A DNA stretch of 64,000 bases, from assembly GCA_031270825.1 (NCBI GenBank), contig JAISXH010000059.1, positions 28,910 through 92,909 on the forward strand. Reading direction: 5' to 3'. Source of the DNA: Bifidobacteriaceae bacterium (GTDB lineage: Bacteria > Actinomycetota > Actinomycetes > Actinomycetales > WQXJ01). The position numbers and the translations under genes are program-made. Below the pieces are notes generated by a model that saw nothing but the letters and a program-made list of their open reading frames with translations, made no database searches and was not told the origin of the DNA. Within the stretch, counting starts at the first letter, position 1; every line of letters starts with the position of its first letter. Below, in pieces: positions 54,200 to 63,200 of the stretch.

Positions 54200-57100
54200 A
54201 TGACACCACGACACTCCACCTCCCAACCGGAGGCCGCCGCCTCCCGGCGCGGCCAGCCACTCGGATGGCGCCGGTCGAGGCTGGTCCGCTGCCTCCTGGC
54301 CGCGGTGCTCGCGCTGGCGACCGGGGCGGCGGGCACGCTGCCCGCGTCGGCCGCGGACTATGTCACCGGGGAGTGGGGTTACTGGCAGGGGATGCGCACG
54401 TTCTGGGGCAACATGACCGTGCAGGGGACATATGGGTTGTGCGTCGACCCGGGCGCGGAGCCCCCGGACACGCTCAACCCCGCCCACGCCACCCAAGTGT
54501 GCGGGACCGTCACCAACGGGGTGGCGGACAAGACCGCCCAGACCGGGTGGCTGTTGGGCCGCCACCTCCACGACACCGACACCCAAACTCTTGTGTCGCT
54601 TTCGCAGTTCGCCAGGGCCGGGTACCACACCGGGATCCCCGTCACCTACCCCGCCCGGTACAACGAGTTGGCGGCGGAGGCCGCCCACGCCGGCCCGAAA
54701 GACGCCTACGTGGAGGTGGACCTCGCGGCGGGGAAGGTCTGGTTCGGGTTGGTACGCGCCGGGGAGGCCGCCCAGATCACGTCGGGGGCGCTGCCCCGCG
54801 GCTCCGCTCACCACACTCCCGGTTTCACGGCTGTGATCACGTTGACGACCGCGAACGCGAGCTTCGCGGGCGGCGCGAAAACCGTCACCGTGACGACGGG
54901 GGCGGCGGCCGGGGCCGTCGCGTTCACGACGTCGCATGACTTGATAGCGGACGAGAAGGTCGCCGCGACCGTCACCGTGAAAGGGGCGCCGGGGATCTGT
55001 CTCACGCTGTATGAGGAGGGCTCCTACCAGCGGGTAATCACACCCGTCCCCCCGAAAGACCTGGCCGGGGCGCACACCGCGACCCAGGCGAAAACCGTCT
55101 GGCAGCCGAAGCTCACAACCGAGGTCACCACGCCGATAGTCGAACCCGACGGGACGGTCACAGACAAGGTGAGGGCGGAGGCCGTGGGCGGCTCGCAGTG
55201 GCCGGTCAAACAATGGGCGGACCCGGGCCAGACCAAACCGGGAACCTATCACCCGTTCACCGCCGCGGGCCAACTGGTGTGGTCCCCGACCCCGGCCACC
55301 GCGTCGAAGACCCTGCCCGCCGGGTCGAAGGTCCTCCCCGGGAAGGCCACGGCTGTGTTGGCCGGGCCGGGTGTGTGGACGGCCGCGACAGTCTCGCTGC
55401 CCGCGGACGCGGGGTCGGGGTTCTACTCGCTGAGGTGGTGTTTGGACAAGGCGGACCAAGGCGGGAACGCGAAGTTCCTGCCGGACGGGGGACCGTTCTG
55501 CGACGACTACCACGCCGCCACCGAGCGGTTCACGGTCCCGATGCGGATCGCCGTCTCCACGCGAGCCCCCGCCAGCGTGGTCCAGAAGGGGGACCCGGCG
55601 GACGACACCGTCACCCTGTCCCTGCCCGGTGCCGCCGACCAGTGGCTCCCCGGCCTGGACGGGAAACCCCTGACTGTGACGGCCCACGGCACCCTCTACG
55701 GGTCCAGCGTCCCGTTCGCGGAGCAGGCGGGGGCGCCCGAAGACGCGGAAGTGTTGGGCGAGGCCGACGTCGACGTCGCCTTGCCGACCAGCGGCCGCGA
55801 GCCGGTCACCGTCAAAGCCCCGGCCGGGTTCGACCTGAAGGGCTCCACCCATTGGACGTGGGTGTGGGAGGTCCGCCGCGCCGACCAGGCCCAGCGGGTC
55901 GCGGAAATGGTCGCCGCGGACGCCAAAGACACGTTCGGCAAACCCGCCGAGTCCGGGCACGCCCCCATGACCCTGGCTGTCACCACCAAGCTCCCCGACC
56001 AGCACCAGCCGAAAGGCGAACCCCCAGACGACACCATCACCGTGTCGCTCCCAAACCCAGACGACCAGTGGATCGCCCGCGCCGACGGGAAACCCGCCGT
56101 CCTCAAAGCCAAAGGCGTGTTCTACGCGGGGTCGGCGTCATCGTTCACGATCAGCGCGGACCCGCCCCCAGACGCGAGAAAGCTGGGGGAGGCGACCGTG
56201 GACATCACCCTGCCGACGTCGGGGAGGGAACCGGTCACGGTGGCGGCCCCGGCGGGGTTCACGGTCCCGACGTCGCAGTATGGGACCTGGGTGTGGGAGA
56301 TCCGTCGCGCCGACCAGGCCCCGCAGGTGGCGGCGCTGTTCGACAACGACCCGAGGGACCGGTTCGGGCAGCGCCTGGAGACCCACGCCACCCAGATGGA
56401 ACTCAAGATCCGCTCCCAGGTCTACGAGGCGGCGGTCCCGGAGCCGAAGGGGGACGGGCTGGTGGAGGTGTGCGACCGGGTGTGGGTCGAGCACACCGAC
56501 CCAGCCGACCTGTGGCTCAACCAGTGGGGCACGAACCGGCCGGCGCGGGTCCGGGTCGACGGGGAGTTGCGGCACGCTGCCGTGCCGGGCCCGGCGACCG
56601 AGGTGGTGGACGATGGCGTGCCCGCGGTCGCGGACTGGGCGTTGACGTTCGAGGCCGCCGGGGAGGCCAACGCCCAGACCGTCTGCCACCAGGTCGCCCA
56701 CGGCGCCTACGGGGCGTATGGGTTCACCTGGCGGATCGAGTTGGGCCGGCAACCCGAAGCCACCAAGGACTTATTGTCGAAGGGGGCGGTGAGCGCGTTG
56801 TGGCTGCTGGAGGAGACGACCATGGTCCGCCGCGTCCCGGTCGTCCACACCGCCGCCACCAGTTGGACCGCGACCAACAACGGCGCCGGGGAAGTGTTCT
56901 TGACGGACGAGATCTGGCAGACGGGATGGCCCGACGGCCCCGAAGACAGCGGCATCCACGGCGCGGTCGGGCACGGGGACTGGGCGGGATATGGGCCGTG
57001 GGAGGCGGACGGGAAGGTGATCCGGGTCGAGTTGTGGCGGATCGAGGGCGACATCACCCCCGAATCATGCTCGGCTGAGAACCCCGCCGCCAGGCTGGTC

Positions 57101-58324
57101 GCGGTGAACGAAGCCGTCTCCGCCGCGAACACGTGGGACGGCGCGAACCGGGTGTCGGGGTCGAGGTTCAAAGCTGACGGCGGGGACGCCACATACACGT
57201 TCGTCGTCACCTGGCCGGGGGACGCGAGGACCGAGCCGTACCGGTCGGTCTGCGGGGAGGCGTCGGAGACCATCACCGTCAACCGGCAGGCCCCCGAGTT
57301 CGCCACCCGCCTCCTGGTCGCGCCCACCCAGGGCGGCCCGACGGATTCCCAACCATTCACCGCTAACGGCGGCCCCGCCCAAGCCGGGCCGGGCGCGGAA
57401 CTGGTGGACGTCCTCCAGGCCGTGTTCCCAGACCAGGGCTCCCGCCGCGCGGACATGAGGGGGTGGGAGGCGACGTGGGAGTTCCACCACCAACCCCTCC
57501 CCGACGGCGGCCAGCCGCCGGCGGTCGTCGAGGACGACGCGGGCGAGGCGGTGTTCGAGGGGGCGGTGTGCTCCCCGGACAACTTGTTCGCCGCTGTCGG
57601 CCCGATCCCGGTCGAGGCCGCCGGGGAGCACCACTCCCCGCCGGTGACCGCGCCCGACGCCCCGGGGATGGTCTACGCGGTCGAGACGGTCCGCGACCAG
57701 GTCGGGGAGGTGGTCCGCAGAGGGGCCTGCGGGGTCGTCGCGGAGTCCGCCATCATCACCACGCCGCCCGCGCCGGGGATCACAACCACCGCGCCAGAAC
57801 GCGCCACCGTCGGCGAGGTCGTCACCGACCTGGCGGAACTGACCGGGCCGTTCCCCGAGGGCACGGTCGTCGAGTTCTGGTATCAGGCGACATCGTTCAC
57901 CGACCCCGGCGCCGCGCCCGAGGATCTCGCCTGCGAGCCGCCCGACCCCGACGACATGGAAGGCGCCGTCCGGATCGGGGCGGTCACCCTCGACCACCCG
58001 ATCCCCGTCGGCGAAACGGAGGAGTTGTCGTCCCCGGAGTTCACGGTCACGGAGCCGGGCTGCACTTGGATCAAGGAGATCGCCTACCGACCAGGGGACG
58101 GCCCCGACCGGGAGATCATGACAGAGGGCCGGTTCGACGCGCTCAACGAGCGCACCATCTGGGAGGCGCCGCCGCCGCCGTCGAGCCCGCCGTCCACGCC
58201 GCCGGGACTGCCCCGCACGGGCGCGGACGTGTGGGTGTGGGGTGGGGCGGCCCTGGGGGCCGTGGCCGCGGGGATCGCCGCGGTCGTGGTAGGGCGGCGG
58301 CGGCGCTCCGACCTGTGGGGATGA
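54200..58324 (+). CDS. Large LPXTG-anchored repeat surface protein
   Basis: This protein of about 1374 residues has a signal peptide (RRSRLVRCLLAAVLALATGAAG ... ASA, cleavage near residue 51). The N-terminal domain contains YGLCVDPGAEPPDT, reminiscent of thioester/TQXA-type adhesin heads, though a thioester is not proven. Two clear repeats of ~140 residues each carry DDT(V/I)T(L/V)SLP and LPTSGREPVTV, then W(V)WE(V/I)RRADQA. A third, degenerate copy follows. The C-terminus is LPRTG (1337-1341), a hydrophobic helix and RRRR: sortase anchoring to the cell wall. Start ATG after AAAGGA. On a mobile element it may promote cell contact or exclusion. Confidence 0.85.
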   Translation: MTPRHSTSQPEAAASRRGQPLGWRRSRLVRCLLAAVLALATGAAGTLPASAADYVTGEWGYWQGMRTFWGNMTVQGTYGLCVDPGAEPPDTLNPAHATQVCGTVTNGVADKTAQTGWLLGRHLHDTDTQTLVSLSQFARAGYHTGIPVTYPARYNELAAEAAHAGPKDAYVEVDLAAGKVWFGLVRAGEAAQITSGALPRGSAHHTPGFTAVITLTTANASFAGGAKTVTVTTGAAAGAVAFTTSHDLIADEKVAATVTVKGAPGICLTLYEEGSYQRVITPVPPKDLAGAHTATQAKTVWQPKLTTEVTTPIVEPDGTVTDKVRAEAVGGSQWPVKQWADPGQTKPGTYHPFTAAGQLVWSPTPATASKTLPAGSKVLPGKATAVLAGPGVWTAATVSLPADAGSGFYSLRWCLDKADQGGNAKFLPDGGPFCDDYHAATERFTVPMRIAVSTRAPASVVQKGDPADDTVTLSLPGAADQWLPGLDGKPLTVTAHGTLYGSSVPFAEQAGAPEDAEVLGEADVDVALPTSGREPVTVKAPAGFDLKGSTHWTWVWEVRRADQAQRVAEMVAADAKDTFGKPAESGHAPMTLAVTTKLPDQHQPKGEPPDDTITVSLPNPDDQWIARADGKPAVLKAKGVFYAGSASSFTISADPPPDARKLGEATVDITLPTSGREPVTVAAPAGFTVPTSQYGTWVWEIRRADQAPQVAALFDNDPRDRFGQRLETHATQMELKIRSQVYEAAVPEPKGDGLVEVCDRVWVEHTDPADLWLNQWGTNRPARVRVDGELRHAAVPGPATEVVDDGVPAVADWALTFEAAGEANAQTVCHQVAHGAYGAYGFTWRIELGRQPEATKDLLSKGAVSALWLLEETTMVRRVPVVHTAATSWTATNNGAGEVFLTDEIWQTGWPDGPEDSGIHGAVGHGDWAGYGPWEADGKVIRVELWRIEGDITPESCSAENPAARLVAVNEAVSAANTWDGANRVSGSRFKADGGDATYTFVVTWPGDARTEPYRSVCGEASETITVNRQAPEFATRLLVAPTQGGPTDSQPFTANGGPAQAGPGAELVDVLQAVFPDQGSRRADMRGWEATWEFHHQPLPDGGQPPAVVEDDAGEAVFEGAVCSPDNLFAAVGPIPVEAAGEHHSPPVTAPDAPGMVYAVETVRDQVGEVVRRGACGVVAESAIITTPPAPGITTTAPERATVGEVVTDLAELTGPFPEGTVVEFWYQATSFTDPGAAPEDLACEPPDPDDMEGAVRIGAVTLDHPIPVGETEELSSPEFTVTEPGCTWIKEIAYRPGDGPDREIMTEGRFDALNERTIWEAPPPPSSPPSTPPGLPRTGADVWVWGGAALGAVAAGIAAVVVGRRRRSDLWG

Positions 58325-58435
58325 CTGGGCGGGCCGGGGCGGCTGGGCGATCCCAGTCGCCCCGGTCGTCCCCACGGGAGGCGGCGCCGCCCGGAGGATC
58401 CGGTGGCCGAGGTGGCCGCCCGTGTCAGACGCGCC

Positions 58436-58474
58436 GCCGGGCATCCAGGTCGGCTCGCGCCGCGGATGCCCGGC
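58436..58474. terminator. 11-bp inverted repeat between convergent genes
   Basis: GCCGGGCATCC (58436-58446) and GGATGCCCGGC (58464-58474) pair perfectly across a 17-nt loop. It lies between the stop of the surface protein and the stop of the convergent NYN gene, a typical place for a bidirectional terminator. Confidence 0.45.
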
Positions 58475-58481
58475 GGGTGAC

Positions 58482-59114
58482 TCAGGCGGGCGGCGCGGGC
58501 GCGTCCCATTTCGCTGGCCGGCGGTACTCCCAGGGGCCGTCGCGGACGACGTCGGGGAGTTGGGCTTGGCGGATCTTGGCTTGGCCGATGGCGAACGACG
58601 CGGGCGCCGCGGCCTGGATCCGTTTCGACACCCGTCCTGGCGGGAACGCGCCTGTCAGGCGGACTCTGGGCCGGTTGGCTTGGACGATCTGGATCGCTGG
58701 GAGGTAGTCGGCGTCCCCGGAGACGATCAGCGCCTCGTCCATGCGGCCCGTCAGCGCGTCGGCGACCAGTTGGGCGGCGATGTGCACGTCGGTCTCCTTC
58801 TCCTCGTAGACGATGCGTTTGTTGCCGCGGTGCTCGCACAGGTGGGAGCGGCGCTGGTAGCGCCCGAAGTGGACCGCGAGCGGGCCGCCGGCCGCGTGGA
58901 GCGCTTTGAGGTAGGTCTGCTGGCGGGACTGCGCGTCGGGGCCCTCGACGGTGATCGCCGTGTAATAGTTGACGGCGACCAGGGCGCTCGCGGGCCGCAG
59001 CGAGCGGACCAGGCCGACCACGTCGAGCCACAACCAGCGGTGTCCCATCGCCTGGCGCAGCCCGTGGTACAAATTCAACCCGTCGACATAAGCGATCACC
59101 CGTTGGTCCGGCAT
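58482..59114 (-). CDS. NYN-domain (LabA/DUF88-like) predicted ribonuclease
   Basis: The protein has 210 residues. The PIN-like NYN fold shows the conserved acidic/Asn residues in AYVDGLNLYHG (D11, N14), KETDVHIAAQLVADAL and IVSGDADYLPAI. Members are predicted metal-dependent RNases, and some act in RNA turnover or defence contexts. The start ATG has GGAGG 6 nt upstream. It is transcribed against the surface-protein operon. Confidence 0.83.
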   Translation of the reverse strand: MPDQRVIAYVDGLNLYHGLRQAMGHRWLWLDVVGLVRSLRPASALVAVNYYTAITVEGPDAQSRQQTYLKALHAAGGPLAVHFGRYQRRSHLCEHRGNKRIVYEEKETDVHIAAQLVADALTGRMDEALIVSGDADYLPAIQIVQANRPRVRLTGAFPPGRVSKRIQAAAPASFAIGQAKIRQAQLPDVVRDGPWEYRRPAKWDAPAPPA

Positions 59115-59197
59115 GTGGGGCCTCCCATCCCGTTCGGGGCCGGTCCCGCTTTGGCCGGCCGGTCGCGCGCCGCCCCGCGTTGGGCGCGTCGGGGTGG

Positions 59198-59270
59198 TAG
59201 TCTAGCGGCATCAACACCACGTTCGAGAGAGCGTGGCCCGACGGCCCCCGGCAGCGGGGGCCGTTTTTTC
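59198..59270 (+). ncRNA. Possible ~60-nt small RNA
   Basis: An extended -10 (TGG TAGTCT, 59198-59203) is followed ~7 bp later by a short region with a small stem (CCACG/CGTGG, 59217-59236) and then a textbook terminator (59241-59269). No ORF fits between promoter and terminator, and the upstream genes on this strand end at 58324 with a convergent gene in between. The terminator therefore needs a local transcript. The -35 is weak. Confidence 0.4.
59241..59269 (+). terminator. Strong Rho-independent terminator
   Basis: ACGGCCCCCG GCAG CGGGGGCCGT forms a perfect 10-bp stem with a 4-nt loop, followed by TTTTTC (the last stem T begins a T6 run). Only the plus strand has the T-tract. Confidence 0.85.
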
Positions 59271-59661
59271 TTGCCCGCCACACCGCCCCCGGGAACGGTC
59301 CTCCAGGCGCGGTCCGCGGTCCTGGGGCGGCGATCCCCGGAGGCTGACCGTGGCGCACAGCAGCGAATCGGTTCGGGATGCCGCTGAGCGGGAGGCGGAG
59401 GGAACCATGGCGTGCTGTTCGGCTGGGACTCGTCCGGCGCTCTGGGACGCCGGTGGGCTGTCTTGGGCGTGGTGGCGCGCCGGGCCCGTGCCCCGACCAG
59501 CGTGGGCTCGCGCGACAGCGCGGGCCGCGGTTCCCGCGCGGTGGGAGGCAGGCCAGGGAGGGGGACCGAGACCAAGCAGGTCCGCCGGCTCTCACTGTGT
59601 GGGCCCAGGGGGATACGGCCGCGACCGCCTCGCGCGCGTCGCCGCGGGCGTCAGGCGGGGG
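59271..59661. other. Stretch without a supported gene
   Basis: About 390 bp between the terminator and the RelB-like gene. The plus-strand frames crossing it (for example that opening at 59233) have no family resemblance and run through the antitoxin gene in the wrong frame. I see no repeat or RNA gene. Confidence 0.45.
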
Positions 59662-59943
59662 TCACATGCCCAATGCCGCCCGGTAGTCCTTGAACGACCG
59701 GTAGGACTGGGCGTGGATGTCCCCGGAGGCGATCTGGTCGGCTTCCCCCAGCGCCGCCCCGGTCACCCGGTTCGGAGTCTCACGGGAGGCGGGGTCGAAT
59801 GGGAGCCTCTGGGCGCGGACCGATTCGGCCAGGAACAGGCGCACGGCGGTGGCGGTGTCCATCCCCAGGCCAGCGAACAGCTCGTCGGCGGCTTGCTTGA
59901 CGTCCTCGTCCACCCGCACTTGGAGCAGCGTGGCGCTCATCAT
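59662..59943 (-). CDS. RelB/DinJ-like antitoxin on the element
   Basis: The protein has about 93 residues. ATLLQVRVDEDVKQAADELFAGLGMDTATAVRLFLAESVRAQRLPFDP is a RelB/DinJ ribbon-helix-helix, and the tail (SYRSFKDYRAALGM) would contact a toxin. The ORF track extends 63 codons upstream through low-complexity sequence. ATG 59943 (or 59940) after GAGGG is preferred. No RelE-like frame follows. A 10-bp-spaced direct repeat (GCGAACAC) lies just upstream. Confidence 0.78.
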   Translation of the reverse strand: MMSATLLQVRVDEDVKQAADELFAGLGMDTATAVRLFLAESVRAQRLPFDPASRETPNRVTGAALGEADQIASGDIHAQSYRSFKDYRAALGM

Positions 59944-59950
59944 CCCTCGC

Positions 59951-59968
59951 GTGTTCGCCAGTGTTCGC
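59951..59968 (-). promoter_or_regulatory. Direct repeat upstream of the element's RelB-like gene
   Basis: GTGTTCGC occurs at 59951-59958 and 59961-59968 (GCGAACAC twice in the gene's direction), one helical turn apart and only ~8 bp before the start. This fits a ribbon-helix-helix operator for autorepression. Confidence 0.4.
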
Positions 59969-60234
59969 AGCGCGACACCATAGCCGCGCCTGCCGCCCGC
60001 ATCAACCGCGCCCCGCGCCGGCCCGGCGGGCGAAGCGCTGGGCGCGTCATCGCGGGGCCGGGGTGAGCGCCTGCCGTGCCCCGGATCGGCCCTCGGTCCG
60101 GGCTGTGGTGCCGCGGGGCGCGCCGGCTCCACGGCCTGACACGGCGGATGGGGCTCTGCGCCGGCTCGTCTGTGTCGCGGCGGGTGGCCGCTGCCCCGGG
60201 GCGCCAGCGGTCGTGTCCGAGCGGCCGCCTCTGG

Positions 60235-63200
60235 TCAGAGGGCGGGTGATCCGGGTCCGGGAGTGGCCGGGGCCTGAGCGGCGGCCGGCGTCGGGGGCGC
60301 CGGGCGCGGGGCCTGGTTGGCCAGGGCGCGTATCCGCTGGGCGTCCCTCCGTTGGACGATGCCGTCCGGCCGCCCCCAGGGTTCAGGCCCGTCGACTTGG
60401 TAGCGGTCCCGGTAGGCGGCTGTGGCCAGCGCCGCCGCCGTCCAGCGTTCCGCCGCCGCCGGATCAGCCGGCCTAGGGCCGAGCGCCGCCAGCCACGGCT
60501 CGCCCGCCGCCTGGGCGCGGGCCAACACTTCGGCGGCGCGGGCCTGGAGCGCCGTACGGCGTTCCGCCAACGCCTGCGCCATCGCGGGGCTCGCCGGGAC
60601 AGGCGCCTCGGGGAACATCCCCAACAAGTAGACGGCCCGGCGGCGGGGCTGGTTCGGGCGGACCTCTGCTTGGTCGAGCACGGTGGCGAGGCGGGCGTGG
60701 AGGACAGCGGCCGGGTCGGCGGCATCGTCCAACGGCCTCGCCGCGGCCAGCCGCGGGAACTCGGCCTCCGGGTCCCAACCCGCTGCCAACGCTCGGTGCA
60801 GCTCGGCGGCCAGCGCGCCGAACGCCTCCGACGCGACCACACGGTCGGCTTGGGCCGGGTCGTGGAGGGATGAGCGGACCAGGGCGGCCCACCGGTCGTG
60901 GAGGGAGGCCTGGGCGAGGGTCTCCCACTCGGCGCCCAACTGGGTGGTGTTCCCCCAAGCCTCCGCCTCCGCCCGGATGGTTTGGTGGGCGGACAGCTCC
61001 GCGCCCGAGTTCCGCAACACCCCGGCCAGCACCGACCGGGGCGTGGGCTCGTCCGGGTCGGCGGGGTGCGGGACGGTGTGGTCCTGGTCGGGGCGGTCTG
61101 TTGCGACGTACGCCCGGTTGGAGTCGCGTCCCCTGGTCATGGCGACATACAGGTTCTCTCTGGTGGTGGCGGGGGTGACGACCACGTGGGCGGTGTCGAC
61201 GGTGACGCCTTGCGCCCGGTGCGACGTGACCGCGTATCCGAGGTCGAGATGTTCGGCTGTGTAGGCGGCTGGGAGGGTGACGGTCCCGCCGGTCGACATC
61301 CCGGCGCGGCGCGCCGTGACGCCGCCGCCTGGGTGGACTTTGAGAACGGTCCACCGGTCCCCGTTGCGGACCCACCCGGTGTTCCCCGCTTGGAGGCGCC
61401 GATGGTTGCGGCGGGTGATCACCAGATCGCCCCGGGAGGCGTGGCACCCGTCCGCGAGGGCGGCCTCCCGCCCGGGGTTGACCTGGCCGGCGATGATCCG
61501 CTCCGAGCGGGCCCGTTGGTTCAACGCCCGGACCGTCTCCAACGAGTCGGCTACCAGCAGGGACGCCCGGCCAGCCTCGAGGTCTGTCCGCCAGGCTTGG
61601 TAGGCGGCCTCGACCATGCCGTCTTGGTCCCCGCCGGCGATCCGCCCGTGGGCATGGTAGGCGTCTATGGCGGCCGGGTTGGCGTGTCTGAGCGCGAGCG
61701 AGGCGGGCCGCTCCCAGTCCGCGTGGAACCGGCGCACGTCCGCCAACTCCGGCGGGTCGGAGCGTTCTGTGACGAGCAGGTTGAACGCTCCGCCGGCGTC
61801 GACGGCTTGGAGTTGCGCCCAGTCGCCGACCAGCAGCAGCTTCGCGCCCGCGCCGGCGGCTTGCCTCGCTATCTGTTCCAAGGTGAATGTGCCGGCGAGG
61901 GACGCCTCGTCGACGATGGCGAGCTGCCCCGCCCGGAAGGTCGTTCCTTTGAGGCGGTGGTCGGTGAGCCATTTCGCGGTGTTCTCGGTCGGGATGCCGA
62001 GGTCTTCGGCCAACACTGCGGCGGCGGTCGCGGACGGCGCCAACCCGACCACGGAGCCCGCCCCGTGGGTTTCCTCCCACGCGCGGCGCAGGGCGGCGAG
62101 CGCTGTGGTCTTCCCTGCCCCCGCCGGGCCGACGAGCACGTCCACTACACGTCCGGAGGTGGCGGCCGCGGCGATGGCTTGGGCTTGGTCGTCGCCGAGG
62201 GTCCGCCCGGCCGGGTCCGGGCGGGACACGGCCCGCTCGACGGCGGCGAACCGGGCGGCCGGGCCACCCAGGTCCCTCGACCAGGCGAGGAGCGCGGCCT
62301 CGGCGTCCAACAGGTCTTGGGAGGAGTAGAGGTCCATGTGGCGGGGACGGAACCGCCTCGACCCGTCCACGCGGGCGAACCCGTCCGGGACGGACAGCTC
62401 GGGGGGTGTCAGCCTGACGGAGGCGGCCTCGGCGGCGTCCACCACCAGCCTCGACACCGCCTCCCGGTCTTGGAGTGTGGCGAACCGCCAACCCATCAAC
62501 TGGCGGGACGCCTCCGCGTGCAGGTTCCACCGCCGCCACGTCGAGCGCCGCTCGCCGACCACCGCGACCACCGAGGCTCCGACCTCGGCGACGAGGTCGA
62601 GGGGCACGTCGTCGGCCCGCAACAACACCGGGGCGGCCTCCGGGTCGGTGACCCGGCGCGCCCAGGCCAACGGGTCCGTCCCGAGGACCGGCCGGGCGCG
62701 TCCCGCCCACTCGGCCGTCAGGTCCGCCAAGGACCGGATGACCTTGTCTTGGCGGGTCGCCAACGTCGCCTGTTGGCGGTAGCGGATCACCGTCCGCCGG
62801 GACGGCGACCGCCCGTGGCGTTCGGTGTGCTCGCTGATCAGGCGGGCGGTCTCGGCGTCGATGTCCCCAGACCTGGACGAGAACTCTCGCACCAGGTCTT
62901 CCCCGACCCCGGCGATCTCCCAGGCGGGGCTCCGGTCCCGGCCCCGTTCCCGCGTCTCCCAGCGGACCCCGACAGCGGCCGCCAACCGGTCCGCCAACAC
63001 CGCGTTGTACAACTCGGAGACCGCCACCGTCGCCGCGAACATGGGCCGCCCGTCGATCGCCCGCCACCGGCCGTCAACCGCTGTGGGGACCTTGTTGCTG
63101 ACCACGACGTGGGTGTGCAGCTGGGGGTCCCCGGCCCTGGAGTCGTAGTGGTCGAACGCGGTCGCCAACACTCCTCCCACGTCGACCTGCAACGACGGGC

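Noticed and set aside
48562-57078. Long minus-strand and alternative-frame ORFs over the element genes (for example 48562-50625, 50186-52342, 50436-53168, 53810-56005, 55198-57078)
   Set aside because: All are compositionally biased shadows of the methylase, unknown proteins, ParB-like and surface-protein genes, which carry recognisable motifs in their own frames.
59190-59240. tRNA-like sequence (GTCTAGCGG, GTTCGAGAG)
   Set aside because: The pieces resemble D-loop and T-loop text, but no acceptor, anticodon or 7-nt T-loop stem can be formed. The promoter and terminator reading fits better.
59233-60066. 277-residue plus-strand ORF
   Set aside because: It begins inside the terminator region, has no recognisable domain, and is antisense to the RelB-like gene.
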